A stretch of 7,638 nucleotides of DNA from an uncultured Chlorobiaceae bacterium (GTDB taxonomy: Bacteria > Bacteroidota > Chlorobiia > Chlorobiales > Chlorobiaceae), in NCBI GenBank assembly GCA_903838095.1, contig CAILXE010000433.1:1-7638 (forward strand), in the 5' to 3' direction. Positions 1 through 5,378 of the stretch are shown here, in pieces. The notes beneath the pieces are model-generated. The model made no database searches. It saw only the letters and a list, made by a program, of their open reading frames with translations, and had not been told where the DNA came from. The position numbers were made by a program, and so were the translations under genes. Position 1 is the first letter of the stretch, and every line of letters starts with the position of its first letter.

Positions 1-888
1 GTCGGGCTCATTGTCATGATGTATCCTCCGCTTGCAAAGGTGAAATACGAGGAGCTGGGTGACGTTTTTCGCAATACGAAGGTGCTGGCTCTGTCACTGG
101 TGCAGAACTGGGTGATTGGCCCCATCCTGATGTTTACGCTTGCAGTCCTGCTGCTTTCCGATATGCCGCATTACATGGCTGGCCTTATCATGATCGGCCT
201 TGCCCGCTGTATCGCGATGGTCATTGTCTGGAATGAACTTGCCAAAGGAGATACTGAATATGCCGCCGGTCTTGTTGCTTTCAACTCAATCTTCCAGGTA
301 CTCTTCTTTTCTTTCTATGCCTGGATTTTTCTCACGGTGTTGCCGAAGTGGTTCGGCTTGACCTCTTTTGTCGTTGATATCTCAATCGCAGATATTGCAG
401 GATCGGTGTTTATCTATCTTGGTATTCCCTTTATAGCCGGTTTTCTGACGCGATTTGTTCTTCTGCGTCTTAAAGGAAAAGAGTGGTATGAGAATGAATT
501 CATCCCGCGCATCAGCCCTCTGACGCTTGTGTCGCTGCTTTTTACGATTGTCGTGATGTTTTCGCTGAAAGGGGAGTATATCGTTAAAATTCCAATGGAT
601 GTGGTGCGCATTGCTATTCCTCTCCTGATCTACTTTGTGGTGATGTTTCTGCTCTCGTTTTACATGGGCCGCAAAGTTGGAGCAGACTACTCCAAAACAG
701 CCACCCTCGCCTTTACTGCTGCAAGCAACAATTTTGAGTTAGCCATAGCCGTCGCTGTGGCGGTGTTTGGCATCAATTCAGGCGAAGCCTTTGCCGCCGT
801 TATTGGTCCCCTGGTGGAAGTTCCTGCCCTCATTGCGCTTGTCAATGTGGCTCTCTGGTTTAAGGGAAAATTTTTTGCAGTGCAATAA
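1..888 (+). CDS. acr3: Acr3-family arsenite efflux permease, 5' end outside window
   Basis: Inner-membrane carrier that extrudes arsenite, driven by the proton-motive force. The frame is open from base 1, so the gene starts left of the window; 295 codons are present and roughly 50-65 N-terminal residues are missing compared with the usual 340-370. The first ATG (16) is internal: the residues before it (VGLIV) continue a membrane segment. Hydrophobic segments alternate with short charged loops throughout, as in the 10-helix Acr3/BART fold. Two family signatures are visible: GLARCIAMV, whose Cys (208-210) matches the essential thiol of helix 4, and [10 protein letters not shown], whose Glu (736-738) matches the essential acid of helix 9. 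ArsB lacks these motifs, so Acr3 is a firm call. It stands 185 bp upstream of the arsenite oxidase genes on the same strand, which supports an arsenic island. Whether it shares their transcript is unclear, since the gap contains a possible hairpin and promoter. Confidence 0.93.
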   Translation, partial: VGLIVMMYPPLAKVKYEELGDVFRNTKVLALSLVQNWVIGPILMFTLAVLLLSDMPHYMAGLIMIGLARCIAMVIVWNELAKGDTEYAAGLVAFNSIFQVLFFSFYAWIFLTVLPKWFGLTSFVVDISIADIAGSVFIYLGIPFIAGFLTRFVLLRLKGKEWYENEFIPRISPLTLVSLLFTIVVMFSLKGEYIVKIPMDVVRIAIPLLIYFVVMFLLSFYMGRKVGADYSKTATLAFTAASNNFELAIAVAVAVFGINSGEAFAAVIGPLVEVPALIALVNVALWFKGKFFAVQ

Positions 889-906
889 ACCCGGGAAATT
901 TTTTCG

Positions 907-927
907 TTTTTTTACGCGATAAAAAAA
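907..927. terminator. T7/A7 hairpin downstream of acr3, weak terminator candidate
   Basis: Perfect 8-bp inverted repeat: TTTTTTTA (907-914), loop CGCGA (915-919), TAAAAAAA (920-927). It begins 18 bp after the acr3 stop codon. The stem is wholly A/T, so on the + strand it is not a classical GC-stem terminator, and no T-run follows directly. It could slow or end acr3 transcription, or act as an AT-rich upstream element for aioB. Function is uncertain; only the symmetry is seen. Confidence 0.3.
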
Positions 928-962
928 TACAAAAATGTACTTTTTATTATTTAAATTATAAA

Positions 963-970
963 AAGGAGGT
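963..970 (+). promoter_or_regulatory. Strong Shine-Dalgarno sequence with no gene behind it
   Basis: AAGGAGGT is a near-perfect anti-16S match, but no ATG, GTG or TTG follows at usable distance. The only near candidate is an adjoining CTG (971) opening 17 codons without any recognised product. It lies 104 bp upstream of the aioB start. It may be the relic of a lost gene start, part of a leader that folds or binds ribosomes, or chance in purine-rich DNA. Confidence 0.3.
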
Positions 971-1046
971 CTGTTTTCCCTTACGACACCAATTTCATCA
1001 CCCACAGTTTCGGATTTATCGTAATTCTTTTAGCCCAGAACTTCAC

Positions 1047-1060
1047 AATTGTTAGCAATT
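1047..1060. repeat. Small palindrome before the aioB ribosome binding site
   Basis: AATTG-TTAG-CAATT is a perfect 5-bp inverted repeat with a 4-base gap, ending 3 bp before the Shine-Dalgarno sequence. A second overlapping inverted repeat, GTTA-GCAAT-TAAC (1051-1063), shares its centre region. It might be an operator half-site or a weak hairpin affecting ribosome access. Such short AT-rich symmetry also arises by chance, so the call is weak. Confidence 0.2.
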
Positions 1061-1063
1061 AAC

Positions 1064-1070
1064 AGGAGGT
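1064..1070 (+). promoter_or_regulatory. Ribosome binding site of aioB
   Basis: AGGAGGT lies 3 bases before the ATG at 1074. The match is strong and the spacing is somewhat short. It supports this ATG, which also places the twin-arginine motif at the proper distance from the N-terminus. Confidence 0.75.
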
Positions 1071-1073
1071 ATT

Positions 1074-1565
1074 ATGTCCGATCTATCACGAAGAAAATTT
1101 CTTCAAACAACATCAGCTACTGCGCTTCTTTTCTTTACAGGACTTAACAAGGATGGACATGCTGCACCAGTCAAGGCATATCCGTCCAGAAAAATCGGCA
1201 ATATCAAAAATCTCAAGGTCAATGAACCGCTGACATTTAACTATCCGGATGAGAGTTCGCCCTGTGTTCTGGTAAAAGTGGATAATCAGGCTGTTGGTGG
1301 TGTTGGAACGGAGAAAGATGTTGTCGCTTTTTCTACACTTTGTACCCATATGGGTTGTCCATTGACCTATAACAAAGGCCGTCTTGTCTGTAAGTGCCAT
1401 TACTCCATGTTCGATGTATCCCGGAATGGTCAAACCTATCAGGGCCTTGCTTCCCAGTGGGTTGCACAGGTTGTACTGCGGGTCGATGCTGCAACAGGCA
1501 ACATTTATGCAGAAGGGGTTGAAGGTCTTATTTATGGCAGAATCGGTAATCTTAAAATCAGCTAA
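1074..1565 (+). CDS. aioB: Arsenite oxidase small subunit, Rieske [2Fe-2S] protein with Tat signal
   Basis: Takes electrons from the large subunit's [3Fe-4S] cluster and passes them to a periplasmic carrier such as cytochrome c. The protein is 163 residues, close to the usual size. The N-terminus has a twin-arginine signal (SRRKFLQ, residues 5-11), a hydrophobic stretch to about residue 22 and a likely cleavage or anchor region near GHAAP. The Rieske boxes are CTHMGCP (residues 90-96) and CKCHYSMFD (106-114). Cluster ligands are Cys90, His92, Cys106 and His109; Cys95 and Cys108 can form the disulfide that some AioB proteins, such as that of A. faecalis, lack. The gene lies 14 bp upstream of aioA, in the standard B-A order. 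The signal should serve the whole folded heterodimer, as the large subunit has none. A generic Rieske protein is ruled out by the partner gene. Confidence 0.95.
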   Translation: MSDLSRRKFLQTTSATALLFFTGLNKDGHAAPVKAYPSRKIGNIKNLKVNEPLTFNYPDESSPCVLVKVDNQAVGGVGTEKDVVAFSTLCTHMGCPLTYNKGRLVCKCHYSMFDVSRNGQTYQGLASQWVAQVVLRVDAATGNIYAEGVEGLIYGRIGNLKIS

Positions 1566-1569
1566 GGAG
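1564..1569 (+). promoter_or_regulatory. Ribosome binding site of aioA
   Basis: AAGGAG overlaps the aioB stop codon (1563-1565) and stands 10 bases before the aioA ATG. This arrangement suggests tight translational linkage of the two subunits. Confidence 0.75.
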
Positions 1570-1579
1570 ACAACACGCT

Positions 1580-4147
1580 ATGTCACTCTTTCAAAGAAAA
1601 GACACGCTTCCTGTTCCGCCACTGGATGCGGAAAGATATACCACTGTTTGTCAGTATTGTAGCGCCGGATGCGGTTACAATGTCTACGTGTGGCCCGAAA
1701 AGAAAAGCGGAACAGCCAGGTCAAATGCTTTTCATGTTGATCTTTCGAAGCAGGCTCAGTTGATGTCAGGATTTTCCTACACGGAAACCATGCACAATGT
1801 TATTACCAGGAAAAATGGCCATAAATACAATCTTGCCATCATTCCGGCCAAAGAGTCGCGCATCAACAAGGGCGATTATTCTATTCGGGGCGGAACCAAT
1901 GCCCAGACTGCTTATACTCCAACAGGGCACACCAGGGATCGTCTGAAAGATCCTTTACTCCGAAAAGAGAATGGTTTTGTGGCAATTAGCTGGGATCATG
2001 CCGTCGAAATCCTTGCAACATTGACCAAGAGCTCCATGGACAAATACGGTTCAGATAGTATTGCCATGAAGTTTTATGATCACGGAAGCTCCGGTCTTGG
2101 ATTTGAAGACAACTGGGGAGCAGGCAAGCTCTTTTTAAGCGGGATCAAAACTCATTATCTCTCCATCCACAATCGTCCTGCTTACAATTCAGAGGTTTGG
2201 GGCTCAAGAGAGCGCGGCATGCACGAACTCAATTATGATGTCGATGATGCCCGTCTTGCCGATACCGTCGTTCTTTGGGGCGCAAACGCCTATGAAGGCG
2301 CCACGGTTTTCTACACTGAGCACATTATGCCGAACCTTCAGGGCGGATCGATTGATGAGAAAAAGAAGGAGTTTGCATCAGGTGAGCCTGCTGAAGAGGG
2401 GCGTATTATCATTATTGATCCTCGTAAAAATGCGACGACAACGGTCAGCCAGGATATCAGCGCTGAACGTGTTCTGCATCTGCGTCCGAATCTCGGCACT
2501 GACTGGATATTGGCCAATGCACTTGCAAGGATAGCATGGGAAAACAAGTGGTACGACAGCGACTATCTCCAGAAACGTACCGACATGGCGACCTTTGAGG
2601 AGTACAAGAGCAAGTCGCTTGAGCTTGCCAGGCCACTCGACGCTTTTCTTGCCGATGCCGAAAAGATTACGGGCGTCACCAGAAAAGAGATGGAAGAAGC
2701 GGCTGCATGGATTGCCAAACCAAAAGAAGGTGGTTTCAAGCGCAGAACATTGACATTGTATGAAAAAGGCATTATCTGGAACATGAAAAATTACGACCAG
2801 GTAGCCGCCATTGCTCAGCTTAATGTTCTGACCCACAATGTCGGAAGGGTTGGTACCGGATGCGGCAGACTGGGTGGTCATCAGGAAGGGTATGTAAGAC
2901 CGGGTGCCCCGACTCCAGGTTCTATCTATGCCGGAGGTCCTCCGAAAAACGTAGACAACTATATTACCGGCGGGGGAGGAAAACTTTACTGGGTAGGTGC
3001 AACTGATCCTTATCTGTCCACACCGAACAGTAAATTCTTCAAAAAATCGGTTAAAAAACGTGCGGCTGATCTTCTCGATTATCTTGATAATGGTGGTATT
3101 CCTTCCGATCCGAAAGCATACATAGCCAAAGTGCTTGAGGCGTTTGAAAAAACGGACGGACTGTTCATGGTTGTCCAGGACATTTACATGACCCATACCG
3201 CCGAGGATGCCATGCTGATTCTTCCTGCAGCAGGCTGGGGTGAAGCGGTTGACACGTCAATAAACTGTCACAGCCGCCTCTTGAGGATCTATGACAAGTT
3301 TCTGGATGCGCCTGGCGAAGCTCTTCCTGACTGGAAAATTCTTGCGCTTGTCGGCAACAAGATCAAAGCGCTCTACGAAGCCGAGGGGAACAAGGAGATG
3401 GCGGAGCGTTTCAGTGGAATGGACTGGAAGACAGATGCAGATGTCTTTGAAGCCGGATCCCATGAATTTGGTGACAATAAGGCAACAGAAGCAGAAGAGG
3501 CTCGCCTTTCAGCGGAATGCTACAAAGGAGTGACGCACAAGATGCTGAGAAAACTTGGCAATGAAGGTATTCAGACCCCGGTGCGCCAGGATCCGGTAAC
3601 AGGCAAGCTGGTTGGCACCAAGCGTCGTTACAAGTACAGTTTCGCCTCAAAAGACGGGCTGTTCAAATGGTATGGAACAGATGCATGGACGGGCTATCCG
3701 GCTGAAGTGGCCAAATACATCAATAACCCCGCTTACCCCTTCTGGTTTACCACGGGCCGTTCCCAGCATGTCTGGCAGACCATGTACAACGACAAGAGGA
3801 TTCCTGAAAAGCTCTTGACGCTTCCACTCCCTTATCTGGAAATTCATCCGGATGACGCCGTCAATCTTGATCTGAAAACAGGTGACATGGCTGAGGTGTT
3901 CAATGAAGAGGGTTCATGCCTTGCCCTTGTCTATGTCAACGATGCCACAAAACCAGGGCTTGTTTTTGGTTTGATGTATCATGCGAAAGGGACGATGAAT
4001 AACCTGATCTCTTCGTACACCGATCCGAAAACAACGATTCCATGGTACAAGGGCACCAAAGTTGGCGTGAAAAAGTATACCGGAAAACTTGATGATGCCA
4101 TCAAGACGGTAAGTCTTTTGTCGAACAACAATGTTACCATTCAATAA
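1580..4147 (+). CDS. aioA: Arsenite oxidase large subunit, molybdopterin and [3Fe-4S] catalytic subunit
   Basis: Oxidises arsenite to arsenate at a bis-molybdopterin guanine dinucleotide Mo centre in the periplasm. It is 855 residues, slightly longer than the roughly 825 of A. faecalis AioA. Near the N-terminus Cys24, Cys27 and Cys31 (CQYCSAGC) bind the cluster. The fourth-ligand position of related enzymes is Ser101 (GDYSIRGG), as expected for [3Fe-4S] rather than [4Fe-4S]. The segment HNRPAYNSE (197-205) gives His197, Ala201 at the Mo-ligand position and Glu205, and GRLGGH (429-434) gives Arg430 and His434. These match A. faecalis His195, Ala199, Glu203, Arg419 and His423. A C-terminal dinucleotide-binding domain starts near FWFTTGRSQH (721-730). 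No signal peptide is seen, so export must depend on AioB. The motifs exclude ArxA/ArrA, which carry a Cys Mo ligand and a Tat signal. A terminator follows 24 bp after the stop. Confidence 0.97.
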   Translation: MSLFQRKDTLPVPPLDAERYTTVCQYCSAGCGYNVYVWPEKKSGTARSNAFHVDLSKQAQLMSGFSYTETMHNVITRKNGHKYNLAIIPAKESRINKGDYSIRGGTNAQTAYTPTGHTRDRLKDPLLRKENGFVAISWDHAVEILATLTKSSMDKYGSDSIAMKFYDHGSSGLGFEDNWGAGKLFLSGIKTHYLSIHNRPAYNSEVWGSRERGMHELNYDVDDARLADTVVLWGANAYEGATVFYTEHIMPNLQGGSIDEKKKEFASGEPAEEGRIIIIDPRKNATTTVSQDISAERVLHLRPNLGTDWILANALARIAWENKWYDSDYLQKRTDMATFEEYKSKSLELARPLDAFLADAEKITGVTRKEMEEAAAWIAKPKEGGFKRRTLTLYEKGIIWNMKNYDQVAAIAQLNVLTHNVGRVGTGCGRLGGHQEGYVRPGAPTPGSIYAGGPPKNVDNYITGGGGKLYWVGATDPYLSTPNSKFFKKSVKKRAADLLDYLDNGGIPSDPKAYIAKVLEAFEKTDGLFMVVQDIYMTHTAEDAMLILPAAGWGEAVDTSINCHSRLLRIYDKFLDAPGEALPDWKILALVGNKIKALYEAEGNKEMAERFSGMDWKTDADVFEAGSHEFGDNKATEAEEARLSAECYKGVTHKMLRKLGNEGIQTPVRQDPVTGKLVGTKRRYKYSFASKDGLFKWYGTDAWTGYPAEVAKYINNPAYPFWFTTGRSQHVWQTMYNDKRIPEKLLTLPLPYLEIHPDDAVNLDLKTGDMAEVFNEEGSCLALVYVNDATKPGLVFGLMYHAKGTMNNLISSYTDPKTTIPWYKGTKVGVKKYTGKLDDAIKTVSLLSNNNVTIQ

Positions 4148-4170
4148 CGTTCTGCAACATCCCTGTTATC

Positions 4171-4207
4171 AAAAAGGCGCTTGCTCATCAGAGCGGCGCC
4201 TTTTTTT
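4171..4207 (+). terminator. Rho-independent terminator of the aioBA unit
   Basis: Ten-base arms AAAAAGGCGC (4171-4180) and GCGCCTTTTT (4196-4205) pair perfectly. Inside them GCTC (4183-4186) pairs with GAGC (4191-4194) around an ATCA loop, with a small TT/G internal loop. T7 runs from 4201 to 4207. It starts 24 bp after the aioA stop. It should end most transcripts before moaA. Confidence 0.9.
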
Positions 4208-4245
4208 GTTATCATTGATTTTTATAGCAAATTTTTCTCTTCAGT

Positions 4246-5238
4246 ATGAGCAGTCCCGTCCAGAACTCTCTTGTTGATTCTTTTAACCGGTCCATAGATT
4301 ATGTCCGGATTGCTGTTACTGCACAGTGTAACCTGCGGTGTTCATACTGTATGAGTGAAGCACATGAAGAGAGGGCAGACAAGGCCACAATCCTGAGCAC
4401 ACAGGAAATGATCACCCTCATTGAGGTTCTTGCAAGTGTTGGTGTAGCGAAAATTCGGTTTACCGGTGGTGAACCTCTTCTTCGTATGGACATTGTGGAG
4501 CTGGTCTCCCGAGCAAAACAAGCGGGCATCAAGACGGTTTCCCTTACAACCAACGGCCTTCTGCTTGACCGTTTTCTTCCCGGTTTGATTGATGCTGGTC
4601 TTGATGCCATCAATTTCAGCATAGATTCACTGGACAGCGAGCGATATTTTTCGATTACTCGCAGAGACCACTATAAACGCGTACGAAACAACCTTGACAA
4701 GCTGCTCTCCCGCAATGTTCTTCCCGTTAAACTCAACGTGGTTTTAATGAGGGATATCAACAGTGATGAAATTCGTGGATTTGTTGATCTGACCAGAGTT
4801 TATCCTGTGACGGTGCGGTTTTTGGAATTGCAGCCCTTCGACGACAATCAGATCTGGCGCACCGGTAAATTTCTCGGAGCGGAAAAAATTCAGGAGTTGC
4901 TGCAACATTCATATCCCGGGCTTCAGACTGTCAGAGGCAGTGCAACCCAGTATTACAGCTATATTTTACCTGGCCATAAAGGAACAATTGCCATTATTCC
5001 TGCATTTACCCGTAACTTCTGCAGCCAATGCAACAAGATTCGCATAACCTCTGACGGGAAAATCATCAGTTGCCTGTATAAAAAAGAGGGATTGACGTTG
5101 CTGCCACTGCTTCGCGGTCATGCAAGTCATGAGATGATTTCCGATATGCTCCGAAAAGCAGTTTTGCAGAAACCCGAAGACGGAAAGCATGGTGCCAGAG
5201 ATTCAGTCAGAACCAGCATGTCGGAAATCGGAGGGTAG
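4246..5238 (+). CDS. moaA: MoaA-type radical SAM GTP 3',8-cyclase
   Basis: Converts GTP to 3',8-cyclo-GTP, which MoaC turns into cyclic pyranopterin monophosphate, the first steps of molybdenum cofactor synthesis in the cytoplasm. The 330 residues match the family length. The N-terminal radical SAM cluster motif is CNLRCSYC (Cys28, Cys32, Cys35), SAM-binding TGGEP is at 73-77 and TTNG at 101-104. The second [4Fe-4S] triad is CSQC plus Cys276 (Cys259, Cys262, Cys276; spacing C-x2-C-x13-C). The chain ends in the essential Gly-Gly (MSEIGG). After the second Cys the usual NRxR reads NKIR, so one of two conserved GTP-contact arginines is Lys264. The ATG at 4246 is the only good start, as a stop lies in frame at 4225, but no Shine-Dalgarno is visible. 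The gene stands downstream of the aioA terminator and likely has its own promoter. It probably supplies cofactor for AioA; whether it is a second copy in the genome cannot be seen. Confidence 0.92.
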   Translation: MSSPVQNSLVDSFNRSIDYVRIAVTAQCNLRCSYCMSEAHEERADKATILSTQEMITLIEVLASVGVAKIRFTGGEPLLRMDIVELVSRAKQAGIKTVSLTTNGLLLDRFLPGLIDAGLDAINFSIDSLDSERYFSITRRDHYKRVRNNLDKLLSRNVLPVKLNVVLMRDINSDEIRGFVDLTRVYPVTVRFLELQPFDDNQIWRTGKFLGAEKIQELLQHSYPGLQTVRGSATQYYSYILPGHKGTIAIIPAFTRNFCSQCNKIRITSDGKIISCLYKKEGLTLLPLLRGHASHEMISDMLRKAVLQKPEDGKHGARDSVRTSMSEIGG

Positions 5239-5260
5239 TGGCTGAATACTGAAACGAAAG

Positions 5261-5338
5261 GTGAACGTGCAATGCTCTGTGGTGAAACGAAAAACGAGGG
5301 AAAAATCACAGCTTGAGTTAACTCGCAGTGAGCTTCAA
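5261..5338 (+). pseudogene. Possible 5' remnant of the downstream kinase gene
   Basis: In the second forward frame a stretch free of stops until TAA at 5339-5341 encodes a charged, helix-like peptide ending REKSQLELTRSELQ. Such sequence is typical of the coiled coil that leads into a PAS domain in bacterial sensor kinases. GTG codons at 5261, 5267, 5279 and 5282 could start it, none with a convincing ribosome site. The kinase body downstream is in a different frame and begins at the very end of a PAS domain, so this peptide and the kinase could be the two edges of an internal deletion. Short length makes the call tentative. Confidence 0.3.
5315..5324. repeat. Perfect 10-bp palindrome GAGTTAACTC
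   Basis: GAGTTAACTC is fully self-complementary and lies in the gap between moaA and the kinase frame. It could be a dimeric regulator site for kinase expression, but it also overlaps the putative kinase remnant in the second frame. Only the symmetry is observed. Confidence 0.2.
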
Positions 5339-5368
5339 TAAATCCGAAAATGGGTGACCTCTGGCCTT

Positions 5369-5378
5369 AAAAAAAAAA
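5369..5378 (+). other. A10 homopolymer at the broken start of the kinase frame
   Basis: Ten adenines follow CCTT. The TAA that closes the kinase frame on its left (5368-5370) includes the first two of them. Reading the second frame into the tract and slipping back one base, or having one more A, would join codons from 5342 onward to the kinase frame. The tract is thus a natural place for sequencing error, replication slippage or ribosomal frameshifting. A stop at 5339 still lies just upstream in that second frame. Confidence 0.5.

Larger units (their letters stand above)
889..1073 (+). promoter_or_regulatory. AT-rich leader between acr3 and aioB, probable promoter region
   Basis: A gap of 185 bp that holds no recognisable gene. 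The first 75 bases are very AT-rich, with a TTATAA/TATAAA stretch at about 956-962 that could serve as a -10 box, but I see no convincing -35 box at 16-18 bp spacing. The promoter is therefore inferred from position and composition. Smaller elements inside it (hairpin 907-927, unused Shine-Dalgarno 963-970, palindrome 1047-1060) are listed separately. If aioBA is arsenic-inducible, the control site should lie here. Confidence 0.35.

Noticed and set aside
1384..1662. 92-codon + strand frame bridging aioB and aioA
   Set aside because: It overlaps both confident genes in another frame and has no ribosome site or recognisable sequence.
2378..3196. Open reading frame of 272 codons on the - strand inside aioA
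   Set aside because: It is antisense to a firmly identified catalytic subunit, shows no recognisable motif, and is explained by the codon use of aioA.
1580..4147. Identity as ArxA, ArrA or another DMSO-reductase family enzyme
   Set aside because: The Mo-ligand position is Ala, the fourth cluster position is Ser, a Rieske partner gene is adjacent and there is no Tat signal on the large subunit; all point to AioA.
4206..4228. TTGTTA and TATAGC as a moaA promoter
   Set aside because: The two boxes are only 11 bp apart, too close for a standard sigma-70 promoter.
5250..5292. Direct repeat TGAAACGAAA at 5250-5259 and 5283-5292
   Set aside because: Only two copies of ten A-rich bases, without further extension; likely chance and not a CRISPR or iteron array.
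5313..5341. TTGAGT with a following CAATAA as a kinase promoter
   Set aside because: The -35-like box is acceptable, but no sequence at 16-18 bp spacing resembles a -10 box.
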